Source: Rhodeus uyekii
Taxonomy: Eukaryota; Chordata; Actinopteri; Cypriniformes; Acheilognathidae
Assembly: GCA_037043235.1 (NCBI GenBank)
Contig: JAWRVZ010000590.1
Location: 62,001 to 126,000 of the forward strand
DNA: 64,000 nt
Direction: 5' to 3'
The notes beneath the pieces are model-generated. The model worked only from the letters and a program-made list of their open reading frames with translations. It was not told where the DNA came from and did no database searches. A program made the translations under genes and the position numbers. Positions within the stretch are counted from its first letter, which is position 1, and each line of letters begins with the position of its first letter. Below are positions 21,070 through 33,764 of the stretch, piece by piece.

Positions 21070-21930
21070 CTGGGATCTCCCAGGGGACTCACTCCAAAAG
21101 GGACACAAGATCTGCAAACCACACTCTGGCCGGCCAACGTGGAGCAACCAGTGTGAGACGGACCCTGTCCCAGCGAACTCTCTCCAGAACTCGAGGGAGC
21201 AGAGCAATCGGGGGAAAGGCATACAGACATAGCCTCGGCCATATCTGCACCATGGCATCCAGCCCGAGCGGTGCTGGATGCAGGAGTGAATACCACAGAG
21301 GGCAATGAGTTGACTCCTCGGACGCGAACAGGTCTACCTGTGCTCGGCCGAATCTTAACCAAATCTGCTCCACCACCTCGGGGTGGAGCCTCCATTCCCC
21401 GGGCCTCCGCTCCTGCCTCGACAGGAAGTCTGCTCCCACATTCTGGGTCGCGAACGCAGACCCCTCTGATGATTTATATAGGAGACCACAGTGGAGCTGT
21501 CGGACTGAACAACCACATGATGGCCCCTGAGGTCTGGGAGGAACACTTGAAGCGCCCTCCAAACAGCCAGGACAACTGGTGTTTGTGCCACATATCTTGG
21601 GTGGAGCAATCCCTCAGTACCGCTCCCCAACCCGTAAGGGACGTGTCTGTCGATAGCATTACACGTTGACAAGGAGCTCCCAATACGGGTCCTTGAGACA
21701 GAAACCAGGGTTTCTTCCACATATCCAAGGCACATATGCATCGCCGCGTGACCTTGATAGTGCGGAAAGGGTTGCCCCTCGGGGAAAACCCTCTGGTTCT
21801 AAGCCACCACTGTAATAGCCTCATGTGTAGCAACCCGAACGGGATGACGCTGGAAGCTGCTGCCATGAGGCCCAACACACGTTGAAAGTGCTTTACATTG
21901 ATGGACTGTCCAATTTTGACTTTCTTCATG
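21070..21930 (-). pseudogene. DIRS RNase H region
   Basis: Two overlapping frames read an RNase H-like domain (STDTSLTGWGAVL near 21650) and its downstream region (NVGADFLSRQ, VDLFASEESTHCPLWYSL). Frameshifts separate the parts. Confidence 0.75.
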
Positions 21931-21965
21931 TTTGATAGGATCGAATCAATGCGGGCGGGGGATAG

Positions 21966-22893
21966 TCACGCCGTCATTGAAACTGAGTCCCATACAACGC
22001 CTAGGAAGGTGGTTCTCTGAAGAGGAGTAAGCACACTCTTCTTTGCGTTCAACCTCAACCCCAGCACTCTCATGTGTGCGAGAACAACATCTCGATGTTG
22101 AACCGCTAACTGTGGCGACTGAGCCAGAATCAGCCAGTCGTCGATGTAATTTAACACTCTTATGCCTTGGAGGCGCAACGGGGTTAGCGCTGCGCCCATG
22201 CATTTCATGAAAGTGTGGGGCGATAAAGCCAGGTCGAACGGAAGTACTCGATATTGGTACGCCTTCCCCCCAAAGGCGAACCTGAGGTACTTCCTGTGTT
22301 GTGGAAGGATGGAAATATGGAAATATGCGTCCTTCAGATCGATAGTGATGAACCAGTCCTCTGACCTGATCTATTTGTCTATCTATCTATTTGATCATTA
22401 TTTGTTTTAATGTCAGCATTTTGAACTTCAGTTTTATGACAGATCAATTCAGAAGGCGCAAATCCAAGATGGGCTGTAATCCTCCATCCTTCTTTGGGAT
22501 GAGGAAGTAATGGCTGTAAAAGCCTGACTCTCTGTCTGAGAGGGGTATTATAGCCCCTTTACTCAGTAGAGAGCCTATCTCCTGCTCCATTACCAGAGCC
22601 TGCTCGAGGTCCACCACTGTGGGAAGAACCCCATTGAACCTGGGCGGGCGAGACCCAAACTGGATCGAATACCCTTTCCTTATAATTCGCAGGACCCACT
22701 GAGACACTTCAGGAAGACATATCCATTCTGGCAGACATTCTACTAGGGGAACCAGCCTCTCGAGGCTGACCTCTGGTATCTGTGTAGCACACACGCCAGG
22801 GCCCGGTTTTCTGGGGAACGCCTGAATTGAATGCTCTAGGACCCTCCTTGGAGGGGGCGATCTCCTCAGTGCAACCTGTGTGATGGGCGGCAA
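21966..22893 (-). pseudogene. DIRS reverse transcriptase
   Basis: Readable motifs are PPRFNGVLPTVVD, FLIPKKDGGLQPILDLRLLN, DWFITIDLKDAYFHI and the catalytic NYIDDWLIL. Between the second and third motifs about 75 bases of unrelated CTAT-rich sequence break the frame, so the enzyme is inactive. Confidence 0.85.
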
Positions 22894-23279
22894 CTGAGGA
22901 GGGACGCCTCCAAGAGGCCTGGTGCATCTGGCGTCAGGACCCCTTCGAAGTAGCCTTCTTGGCGAGGATGACGGTCCTCAGATCCGTCCTCCAGCCAGAA
23001 GGCTGAGAACGTCTGCCCGACCCCCTGGTTTTCTGGGGGGGGTTGGCGGGTTGAGACGCTTTGCCTTTGAGCGGCCCGCTGTGTGTATGAGGAGCTCTGG
23101 GGTTGTGACCATGCAGGAAACACTGGATCCGCCGGGTAAGGGTTGAGATAGGGGAGCGCCCGTCTCAGACCCCGCCGACAGATCCATTTGCGAACCCCAT
23201 GACCTAGATCACCGCAGAACCTCAGCTGCTGTGGGACCCGAGCCCTGGGGAACACGAGCCTGGTCGGTATCGGTGTCAA
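22866..23279 (-). pseudogene. DIRS gag-like remnant
   Basis: A 137-codon frame upstream of RT, rich in Arg, Pro and Gln, with no clear domain. It is assigned by position and probably internally deleted. Confidence 0.45.
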
Positions 23280-23396
23280 ACACCACCAGGCGGGAGCGGA
23301 GCACCCTCAGCGGTAGTTGGCTGCACCTGACCTAGCATGCTCCACTCCCAGACAGACTACACATAACAAATGCACTGTTTAATTGTCGGATTCACC

Positions 23397-23398
<2 letters not shown>

Positions 23399-23432
<34 letters not shown>
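23399..23432. repeat. TA microsatellite
   Basis: (TA)n between the DIRS body and its right terminal segment. Confidence 0.9.
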
Positions 23433-23434
<2 letters not shown>

Positions 23435-23530
23435 AGATCCCTGCTTGCGAAGACATCTAAGCTGCTGGCACCGGCTTCCGGCGCATCTTTTATCACCCTG
23501 GTTCGTAACGTCACCGACTCACGACCGTCA

Positions 23531-23620
23531 CTCACACTCGGTCGATCCATCGTTCGATTGCTTACATATTGTGCTTAGTGAGATATCGTCCAGGTATTCC
23601 CCAAAGCGTTTGAAAGGGAA
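23531..23620 (+). repeat. DIRS inverted terminal repeat, right
   Basis: Reverse complement of 19785-19871. Confidence 0.85.
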
Positions 23621-23629
23621 TCTATTATA

Positions 23630-23850
23630 TTAATCTATTACAGAATCTCAATTCTGTCTCTAGCTCCACCCACTGGACACAAACACACACACACTTTCAC
23701 ACTCTCTCATTTAGACACATACTCACTCACTCACTCTCACACACACTCACACTCACTCTCTCTCTCATACACTCAGTCACACACAACATTTCAGGTCAGA
23801 GGTCAGATTGAGATCAGGACAGTCAAAATATTTAATCCAGTTGCGTCTTC
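23630..23850 (+). repeat. Inverted-repeat left arm, inner part
   Basis: Matches the reverse complement of about 24570-24800: CTCAATTCTGTCTCTAGCTC at one end, AATATTTAATCCAGTTGCGTC (minus one base) at the other. CA/CT microsatellite lies in both arms. Confidence 0.85.
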
Positions 23851-23869
23851 ACAGGGGAGAGTCAATTTT

Positions 23870-24565
<696 letters not shown>

Positions 24566-24569
24566 AGAG

Positions 24570-24875
24570 GGACGCAACTGGATTAAATATTTTGACTGAT
24601 CTCAATCTGACCTCTGACCTGAAATGTTGTGTGTGACTGAGTGTTTGAGAGAGAGAGTGTGAGTCAGTGAGTGAGTGAGTGAGTGAGTGAGTGAGTGAGT
24701 GAGTGAGTGACTGAGTGAGTGAGAGAGTGAGAGATTGAGAGAGTGTGAAAGTGTATGTTTGTGTTCAGTGGGCGGAGCTAGAGACAGAATTGAGATTGTA
24801 TAGAGCATTAATGTGTGTATCAGGGTTTGGTCTCATTACAGTTGTTTTCCTGCTATTCTGTGCTCCAGTAGCTCT
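24570..24875 (-). repeat. Inverted-repeat right arm
   Basis: Reverse complement of 23630-23850 plus 19661-19745. It is continuous here and ends about 10 bases from the stop codon of the kinase gene. Confidence 0.85.
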
Positions 24876-24885
24876 GCTCATCTGA

Positions 24886-27800
24886 CTAATGCATGGGATC
24901 TGGTTGTTCTTCAAAGCTTTTAAACCACTGATGTTCTTCCAGCTGCTGAAGCTCCAGTCGGTTTGCTAGATTACGCTCCAAACACTTGAAAATCAGGTCA
25001 CAGCACACTGTAACGTTGTCAGAGAGAGAACATTCATGTTAAAATATGTAAAAGTTTCTGAAAAGTAAATATTTCTGCATACTCCAGATTTATGAACATG
25101 TTTTTCTATATAAAACATCATTATCTGATTATAATATCCTTAATCAAATAATTGTGATTCCTATCTTTTCAGTCTGTCTCTGAAACTCAGAGACTGTCTG
25201 TTGTGCTTACTTGGGGATAAATTCGGTTTCATTTGAACCGAGTCCTTTATTATTTCTCTGAGACGATTGAAGGCATAACGTTTGTGCAGGATTTCGAACA
25301 GCACAACACCTACTGCCCAGACGTATGCTGGCTCAGCCTGGAATATGTTGTTGTGACGCGTAATGACCTCAGGTGGGGCATACTGGTGTGCTCCTGCAAG
25401 ACACATTGTTAGCGTTGAGCAATGTTGTAAATTAGTAATACAGTTGTTAATGACACTGCACTCGGATTTCCAAACTCTACTATTGTAACACAAACAGCTA
25501 ACTCACCACGATAGTCACGGCTATTGAAGCCCTCTCTAGTAATTAGACGACCACATCCGAAGTCGATTAATTTGAGCGTCAGACTGTCAGTCGTCACCAG
25601 GAGGTTCCTTGTGTGGATATCACCATGATAAACTCCACGCTTAACACAGTGTTTTACTGCTCGGACCAACTGACGTATCATCTGGCACGCTTTTGCTTCA
25701 TTAATGTCATCTGAATCCCGGATGTAACTGAACATGCACTGGCATGGAAAAGGTCTCTCCATAAAGATTATGAAGATTTCTTCATTGTAAAGAAATAGGT
25801 ATAATTTGATAATGTTGGGGCACGAGGGAGGTCGTCCCAACCGACGCATCAGTGCCACTTCTGCAAGCACACGTCTGGAAAGGAAACACTAGAGAGAAAA
25901 AAACAGTTTTTTGGTTCATTATTTAGAAGATTTGAAGATCATACATCATTGAATTTAGATGTACATCATCTAGACTTACAGTCTATTTCATTTATGTTTC
26001 AAATTATCTCCAGTAATTTACAATACTCAATCATTTAACCAAATATCATTTAAGTTTGTCAACTTACAGTCTTAAGATATCGCTCACGACCAGTACGGTC
26101 GATAATCTTTATGGCAACCTGTGAATAGCAAAGAAAACAGATCATTTTTCCAAGCATATTCAAGGTCTCACTTTGCACATATACAGTCTGTTGTCAAGAA
26201 AGAAGACACACATCTCTACATCAGGAGAAAATGTTAGTTGAACTGAATAAGTTTGCTCTACCTTTCTATTATAACGATAGTCCATTCCTCCAAAAACCGC
26301 GCCAAAAGCTCCAACTCCTATACAATCTCCCAAATCAAAATCAGACTTCCTAACAGGTCCTGAAAAACACAGAACAAAGAGCATGGATATGTATATGAGG
26401 CAGTTTCATTCAAATGTCTGATATGAACTCAAATAAGATCCATGTAAAGAAGCAAATCAAGAAGTCAAGAAGTTACGTTTGCATCATGTTAGAGTTTCAG
26501 AATTATAGCCTAAATTATAATTATGAGCAGGAAAGAACAGAACAGGAATAAGAAGTGTTTTACAGTCTTACGCAATCTCTGATAGAAGCGACGGACTGCT
26601 CGTTGAGCTCTGAGACACTGGAAGAAGCTGTTTACGAAAAACTTCTTTACAGCCTTACAGCTTCTCCGGAACAAGGCACAGACTGGTTTCCTATTGCCTC
26701 CTTTTTTAGCTTTGTCTAAAATGAAGGAAAAAAAGCAGCAAATTATTGGAAACATCTCTGTCAAAGATTATTAGAGTTGCATGTACTAATCAACACAATT
26801 AAAGCTGGAAATAGTACAATAAATACAACATATTATATCACCGGTACTTGAAGTAATTAGAACTGAAATTATAAATATAAGTACTAAAAGTACTAAGAGT
26901 ACAACAAATGGCATAAATAACATGAACCAAAGTAATAATAACTCACTGTCACTCAGATCAAAACTGGAGGAATCTGGCACAGGCAGTAGCTCAGGATCGT
27001 CAGGATCTGCGATTGGTGTTTGATCGATCCTGGAGGGACCTGAGACACACAGAGACTCCTGATCTTCCCACTCATGAGCTGAAAGAGACACCAGCTCCAG
27101 TGTTTGATCGATCCTGGAGGGACCTGCGACACACAGGGCCCCCTGATCTTCCCACTCATGAGCTGAAAGAGATGCCAGCTCCGGTGTTTGATCGATCTTG
27201 GAAAGAATTGGGACAGACTCCAGGTCGGGATCATTTGGGTCCTGCTGTGGTGTAAAACGCTCCACTCTGTTTGTTGGCAGACACACCAGCTCTGGCGTTT
27301 GCTCAATCCTGGAGGCACGTGGGACACACAGGGACTTCTGACCTTCACAGACCTGACCTGGCAGACACACCATCTCCGGCGTTTGATCGATCCTGACAAA
27401 AATCGGTACACACACTAGCTCGGGATCATCTGCGTTCAGCTGTGGTGTAAAACGCTCCACTGTGCTGCTTTCTTCTGCTGGTTTTTCTAATATAAAGAAA
27501 AATGAATAGCAAACTATTAGAAACTTATCTGAAAGAAACAACTTCCTGAAAATGAAATGTGACTTTTATCTGATAAATTCATTAAAGAAAAATAATTTGT
27601 ATTTAAGTTCATATTTCTGGACCTCTCAATGTTTCTCTTTTTTAATGAGGCCAGGAGTCAAACACTAAGTCATCGCAAGATTGAATGTAAACAAATAGCT
27701 TTTCACTACATCTGTTATTAAAATGTTTTTTTTTTTTTACTTCCATGTCCATATTAATCCAAGTTAAACTAAGGTAATTAGTTTGTTGAGTATGTGATAT

Positions 27801-28929
27801 ATAGAAGGTGGGACAATGAAAGCACATCTCAGGTGTTCATGCCTCGGCAGCAGAGAGAAGCTGTTGTGAAGTTCATATGAAAATTATTGTTTATAGTGTT
27901 TATATTGTTTATGCAATGCAATGAGACAGAGCATATTTCTTGTCATAAAAGTAGTTTAAATAAAATGTTTACTACTTGCTATTACATAGATTTTACAAAA
28001 CACACGTTTTTTTTTACAAAGCACAAACACATACGGCACTAATACAGATTTTGTAGTAAGTCATTTCTTGCAACGCAATTTGAAAGAAAGCGTAAGACTG
28101 CAAAACATTCAACAGTAAAAAATGTTTAAAAATAATTTCTTATGTAATAGTGCTTTGAATACGACAAGAATTGCAAACCGTTGAACTTAAAAGCAAATAC
28201 AGCAAGCTTATGTTATGTGTTAGGGTTATATTATTCTTAAATGTGCAACGGTTCAGAATAGATCTTGTGTAATGTAACAGCACATATATGTGTGTGTGTG
28301 TTTGTCGTCTCTTCAAGACACACAGGAGTCAGTTTGTTCAATTCATTGCAAAATGCTCTTACTATGCTCTTGTTATGTTATCTTTCCATTGAACGAAAAG
28401 GAATCATTTGGATTGTGTATACAGTGCAATTAAACATTTCCACAATATGATTCATATTTTGTTATTTGATATTCACAACAAAATTCAATTTCATAAAAGA
28501 GCACAATGTGCAAAGAATAAAGTTAGATGATGCAATGAAATGCATATTACATGTTCAAAGAAGATCTAAAAAAGGTAGTATTGCATTTGTATATATTGCA
28601 ACGCAACAACAATGGTTTGTTATCTTCAATGCACAAACTTTAGATACATCAATGTTTTATTTATATACATACTCATAGACGTCCTGATGTTTCATCGGAC
28701 ACACAGTAGTCCTTATTTGACCAAAGCTTAACTTGCATTAAAGAAAATACATGTCCATATTAATCCAAGTTAAACTAAGGTAATTTGTTTGAGTATGCGA
28801 TATGCAGAAGGTATAGATATATGAATGAGCATTCATAAATGTGCTGATATTTGGCTTCCCGTCTCGTGTTTGGGGATGTTGCACCTGCTCACCTGCCCTA
28901 AAGAGGGCGCCCTGTCCTGTTCTGCTCAT
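24886..28929 (-). CDS. PIM-like serine/threonine kinase, eight coding exons, intact
   Basis: Minus-strand exons are 28893-28929 (ATG), 26947-27486, 26572-26715, 26262-26359, 26068-26118, 25507-25888, 25211-25393 and 24886-25007 (TAG). All seven introns are GT-AG and all junction phases agree, giving 1557 bases (518 codons plus stop). Exon 2 codes about five copies of a unit containing IDQTPELVSL; exon 3 is a basic segment. The kinase domain follows with glycine loop GVGAFGAVFGG, VAIK lysine, catalytic-loop HGDIHTRN, DFG and PPE. The RD arginine is replaced by Gly and the usual loop Lys by His, while catalytic Asp and Asn remain. VWAVG lacks the helix-F Asp, as PIM kinases do. It should phosphorylate Ser/Thr without activation-loop phosphorylation. 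The family is expanded in fish; the exact paralogue is unknown. Confidence 0.88.
26947..27486 (-). repeat. Coding repeats in the PIM-like exon 2
   Basis: Imperfect units of roughly 84-114 bases, strongest at 27090-27180 and 27010-27095 (ATCTTCCCACTCATGAGCTG and CGATCCTGGAGGGACCTG on the plus strand), encode RIDQTPELVSLSAHEWEDQ-like repeats. The Pro-rich, acidic sequence suggests a flexible region. Confidence 0.85.
27744..27812 (-). repeat. Direct repeat in intron 1, copy 1
   Basis: About 65 bases beginning ATGTCCATATTAATCCAAGT are repeated at 28750-28815 with few changes. The copies lie about 1 kb apart, between exons 1 and 2. Confidence 0.85.
28750..28815 (-). repeat. Direct repeat in intron 1, copy 2
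   Basis: Partner of 27744-27812. Confidence 0.85.
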
Positions 28930-29230
28930 CTCCACAATCTCAGAGCTGATCACTGCCTCTCTCTCCTCTCTTTCACTGCACTCACTGAACAAAGATGTGC
29001 GCTTCTGCTGAGAAATGTGTTTGCAATCACTCAACTCTCAATAACTCTGGACAGCGCCTCTCGCTCGTCTGCAGCTCTCTATGACGCTCTAGCACTGTGA
29101 CGTCACGCGCCGTTCTATATGCGCGAGTTGTGACGTAACGGTACCGCCAGAAGCACGTGTACCCGCCCGTGACGTCATAGTGACGTCTGCGAAAGAGCGT
29201 TCCATCTGGTAAACATCGGATTTTTTGTTT
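28930..29230 (-). promoter_or_regulatory. Presumed promoter/5'UTR of the PIM-like gene with CRE cluster
   Basis: Upstream of the ATG the sequence becomes CpG-rich. It holds two perfect CRE palindromes TGACGTCA (29098-29105, 29170-29177), CRE-like TGACGTAA (29131-29138) and TGACGTCT (29181-29188), and an E-box CACGTG (29154-29159) within 91 bases. No clear TATA box is seen at a fixed distance. CREB/ATF control is inferred from the sites only. Confidence 0.6.
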
Positions 29231-30089
29231 ATAGTATATAGTGTACACTCTTCATCGTCTGTAGTTTGGCTATTTTTAGCTGTTAAATGAGGCATCTTCC
29301 CGACCTCTATATGACGTCTGCACGATGAATCTTTATAACTAATAGAGAAAACTTATGTTACTATTATTTGAATACTGATATTTAGTATGAACTATTAATG
29401 ATTACATGAACTACGTATACATGATGCATGGAAATGTATGCAACATTTCTCAATGTACAACCGTTTAATAAAAGCCTTCATGCTCATATTGCTAGTTTTT
29501 TATGCGAGTGTAAAAACAATGTCATTACATTTGTATCTATGTGTCCTTTTTCATTATACCACTTTTTCACGCTGTAGTAATACATTTACGAGGAAAACAG
29601 AATAACAGAAAACAAAAACAATTGTTTCATGCACATTAATATTGCTGTAATGATCAGGTAAAATGTGATTTACACAATACAATCAAATCTTACTGGTAAC
29701 AAAAGAAAACAGAAAGCACAGAATCTCCAGCACAATGTAACTCATGCACAACAGCTCTTTAATCTGTTCATCCGTCCAACTCTCCGTTTGACTGATCCTT
29801 CTGTAATAGAGAAAACATGTAAGTTATATGCACAAGTTATTTTGTAAAGAGCATACATTAGTACACGTCTTTGCATACCATGATTCACTAATGCTTAATT
29901 CCTAGTGTTCAGCATTACATTACAAACTTAAATTAACAAATCGGTCTATACGTCTATAAAAATACTTTACCAACATAAATAAGGCGTGATTGTGGCTTAT
30001 AGTTATTCAACTCCATGACAAGCATTAAAATAGTGTAACAACCAGCCGTGGCTTACAAACTTACATATTACACTTTTACATGTTTAACT
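29231..30089. other. No recognisable gene
   Basis: AT-rich unique-looking sequence. A 60-codon frame at 29665 has no domain. Confidence 0.5.
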
Positions 30090-30094
30090 ATGAG

Positions 30095-30504
30095 TGTCAC
30101 GGTTCTCTCAGGTTCAGTTCCGTTTCTAGTCACAGAACCGTGGCACTGCTCTTCCACCTTTGTGTCTTCTGATTGTAAACCCCGCCCACCTTGTTACCTC
30201 ATTTCCCTTGAGTGTTGTCAGCTGTTCTCAGCTCGTTACCTTCCTCATATGTCCCTATTTAATCCCGGTGTGTTTGCTGTCCTGTGTCGCATCGTTGTCG
30301 CTTCATGTCTGTCCTTACCCGTGTTCCTGTGAGTAGTGTTCACTGAGCTTCCGGTTTCTTTATGTTCATTGAGTGTGTCGTTATTATGTTTAAGTTAGCG
30401 TTTTCCCCCTCGTGGGTGTTTTTGTTGTACATATGTTTATTTTCCTTTTGGTAATAAATCACTCTTACCCGCATCTTGAGTCCTCCCCTCATTGATCCGT
30501 GACA
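30095..30504 (+). repeat. Solo LTR with 5-bp TSD
   Basis: TGTCACGG...CCGTGACA, 410 bp, flanked by ATGAG at 30090-30094 and 30505-30509, with a GTAATAAATC poly(A) signal near 30455. It resembles the LTR of the element at 60905 (GTTTTCCCC-TCGTGGG block). Confidence 0.9.
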
Positions 30505-30509
30505 ATGAG

Positions 30510-31435
30510 GAGAAAACAGATTACACAAATATTCATCTGACCTGATGTAATCCAGCCTCACAGAACTAATGACGTTGAATAGCTTGTTTTTTCCCAGTTA
30601 AATGTATAAAAACAGATGATTTAGACATAAGCAATGGACAATATTATCAGATTTCCAAAATAAAGAACAGAATAATAACATTGAACAACTGCTCAATCAA
30701 TCATATCACTGCTCAAGACCAGCATTACAGTTCACATTTCACAAATCATCTCTTCTAGTGACACAAAGACTCAGAGAACTGGACTAAAATAATAAACTTA
30801 AGAAATATGCAAGTTCTACAAACATTAAGGACACATTTTCATTCATTGAAAGCATTATTTAGGCACAAAGTGAAGAGAGAAATCATGAACATTGTGAATA
30901 GTAACAAATAAGAGAGACTGTTAGACGTGAAGGGTTTAGTTGCTATTTTATGATCTCTGAGCTGATGTCGTGTATACATTTAAAGCATTGTAAGTAATGG
31001 ATAATGTATATTACCAAAATAAACAACACACACACACACATTTATATAATTATATATACACACATATATCACCTCATTCTCTCAGTGCAAAAAACTATGT
31101 TAAAACAACAGCAACCAGAACGACCCACAGCTTTGTGTTCATGGAGAAACCAGTGAGAACATCAAACTCAATGCATGTTAAAGCAAAAGTCACAGAGACA
31201 ACAAACTGTTTAAGGTTAAACCAGCAGTGCAATTTCCTGTTTCTCAAGTGACCAATCCAGACTTTACTCATTTTGTCTAAACACTGTGAAAAAAGGGTCA
31301 CATTGGAAGGATGGAATAATGTCTGTCATTAGCCATTGGTTAATAAATTGTAACATTTAATTTGCCAGTGTTAGAGTTAGAGGCTAAGAATAAGTTTAGC
31401 ATAGATATATTTTCACTTGAATATCCTTGGCAGAA
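30510..31435. other. No recognisable gene
   Basis: AT-rich, with a CA/TA microsatellite near 31025-31070. Nothing coding is supported. Confidence 0.5.
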
Positions 31436-31740
31436 CAGTGGAACCCGGTTATGTCGACGGCCTCATGGATTGCATAAAAGCATCGAGATAACCGAGGATC
31501 ATGATAACCAAAAGCCCATATGGCGATTTATTTGATGAAGCGATCGACAAAAAATGTATGTATGCTGTTGTGTGCGCTGTTCTGGTGTGAGCGCGCGTGC
31601 GTTTACATTTACATAGGTAAATGTCTCTCTCTCTTAATTTCTCTCCATCATCAAAGTGTGTTTCACCAGCAAGATCCTCCTTTCCTGGGAAGAATGCATG
31701 TGCCAGTCCCCCCCCCCCCCCCCCCCCCCCCCTCCTCCTC
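31436..31740 (+). repeat. Possible Tigger/mariner end and poly-C tract
   Basis: CAGTGGAACCCGGTTATGTC (31436-) resembles the start of Tigger-type terminal repeats. No partner end is found, so the element is partial at best. A C homopolymer of about 24 bases lies at 31710-31733. Confidence 0.35.
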
Positions 31741-32149
31741 CGGCCATCAAAATCCATCCTCATGGGAGCCACTGGAAAAGGTGACTGATGTCTGTCTGTG
31801 GTGAAGGTCAGATTCAGAAGAGTGAATCCCGTGGAAACGCAGATATGTGACATCACTCCACGTTTGTAAGGCATATGTCAAAATGAGCCTTACCACCAGG
31901 ATGTAGAGTGGGAGACAGAGGGAGAAGGGATATTCTGCATGCTATATAGGAGGGAGACATTTTTGGACAGGAATATTCTGGATAAGGTTACATAATAAAA
32001 AAAGGATACACCGTAAAACCGTTTTCTGTTAGATGTATGGTAAAGAAACTGCAGCTATGCAGACCAGAAATACTGTGACAGTGTTTCTGCTATTACATTA
32101 TATTATCTATTTTACTCTATTAGTATTGCAATACTGCATTTATAAGCCA

Positions 32150-32660
32150 CCTATAATGTTCGATATTAAAACACTGGCACAAACGAACGAGACCGTTTCT
32201 GTTGAATTTGGAGCATATTAAAATGTTTAATATTTCAAAAACCGAAACGGCACAAACGAAACTTTTAACAGCACAAACGAACGAGACCGTGTTTGATGAA
32301 TTTGGTGCATGTGGGGGGGCTGAGTGAACTTTGAATGACCCCATAATAAAAAAATGTTTAATATTTCAAAAACAGAAATGGCACAAATGAAACTTTTAGC
32401 AGCACAAACCAACGAGACCATTTTGGGCGAATTTGGTGCATGTGGGGGGGCTGATGACGTCATCGACCAATAATTCAATGTTTAATATTTATTAAACCGA
32501 AACAGCACAAACAAAACTTTCACCGGCACAAACCAGCACAAACGAATGAGACCGTTTTGGGCGATTTTGGAGCATTTGGGGGGCTGAGTGAACTTGACCT
32601 ACTTACATTTATCTTTTAATATCTAAAAAACCAAAACAGCACAAACGAACGAGACTATTT
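32150..32660. repeat. Minisatellite, unit about 125 bp
   Basis: About four imperfect units contain AATGTTTAATATTTCAAAAA, GCACAAACGAACGAGACCG and TTTGGTGCATGTGGGGGGGC, with starts near 32220, 32352 and 32478 and partial units at both ends. Confidence 0.85.
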
Positions 32661-32664
32661 TGCT

Positions 32665-33750
32665 TTCATTTTGCGTTGGGTGCGGGGCCAACTTCACGCA
32701 GGTGGGTTTTTGTGACTGCGCATGGGGACTGTCGTAACGTGACCTTAAGAGGTCAAGGGAGGTGATAGAGAGATGCCGGTGAAGACCAGGATAGTCCAAA
32801 AGTGCAATTTATTTCTCACAAAATTCAAGACCAGGGGCGCTCACTACAAATATTTCTAATCAAATAAAGCAAAAATGAGAAGAAAAAATAAACAAACAAA
32901 AACATAAATACACAACCGCTAGACTCAGCGGACACTTGGTCTATATTACAAAGAACCAAATAAAATTTGCTTAAGCAGCACACATAACAGTTAGCACAAC
33001 TCACTGTACCCCCTTCTCCCCCAAAGGCTGAAAAGATCTGATTTAAATACTCCAAGTTCCCGCCAAAATGGGGATTGGACCAAACCATTGATGTACAGGG
33101 TAACAACACAAAACACGCAAAAACATTGAGCTCAAAGAAATTAGACATCTACAGCAACACAAAATAAACATTCATAAAATATACAACTAGTAACAGATCA
33201 CATGAAATACTCCTACACAACATCTTTGTAAAAGAAACACTACATGTGAACATACAAAAAAACCCCACAAATGGTTCCTTCCAGTCCTTTAAATGTGTGA
33301 CCCTGGTAGGCCTCGCCTCTTTAGGAAACCAGAGATCCTACCCAGAAGTAAACACGAGCACCAAGGCCACGGTAGACGGCAGAGGCGAGTGTTTGCATTT
33401 GTCAACTTTCAAATAAACGGTATAGTAATTCAACTGTGTACTGTGGTTATTTAAATGACACTAACAATGGAATTGGTAAATGAAGAGTGTGGTAAAATTT
33501 GATGACATGTGCACCTATCAACAAACATACACAACAGCATATTCATTTCCAAAACAGAAAGCAACCCAATGAATGATGCATACCATTAAACTTCTTGCAA
33601 CATAAAATTGTTCTAATGTTTGACTGTGACCGTTACTGAAAAACTATACATTGTACTCATGCACTCTTGTTGTCAGGACCCGGTGACGGTATAATTACTG
33701 CATCTCACCGTCACAGGGACTCTTATTTTGTCATTTTCCAGTCACATGTT
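32665..33750. other. Unassigned sequence
   Basis: No frame or element end is firm. It may include an old LTR, but no paired ends or target duplication were found. Confidence 0.4.
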
Positions 33751-33764
33751 CCTTAGTTCTAGAT

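Larger units (their letters stand above)
19746..23620 (-). mobile_element. DIRS-type tyrosine-recombinase retrotransposon, degenerate
   Basis: Minus-strand frames run gag-like piece (22866-23279), RT (about 21966-22893), RNase H (about 21070-21930), then tyrosine recombinase (about 19990-21000). There are no LTRs or integrase. The ends carry an inverted repeat of about 87 bases: 19785-19871 matches the reverse complement of 23531-23620. A copy of the outer edge, AAACGCTTTGGGGAACGATA, recurs internally at 19900-19919, as in DIRS internal complementary regions. An unrelated AT-rich insert (about 22366-22440) lies inside RT. At about 3.9 kb it is shorter than typical full DIRS, mainly on the gag side. 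Confidence 0.88.

Noticed and set aside
25161..25493. Kinase frame read through the intron between exons 6 and 7
   Set aside because: The stretch upstream of GAHQYAPPE is intronic: a TTGCAG acceptor lies at 25394-25399 and phase fits exon 6.
29665..29847. 60-codon plus-strand frame near the kinase promoter
   Set aside because: Short, no domain, AT-rich background makes such frames common.
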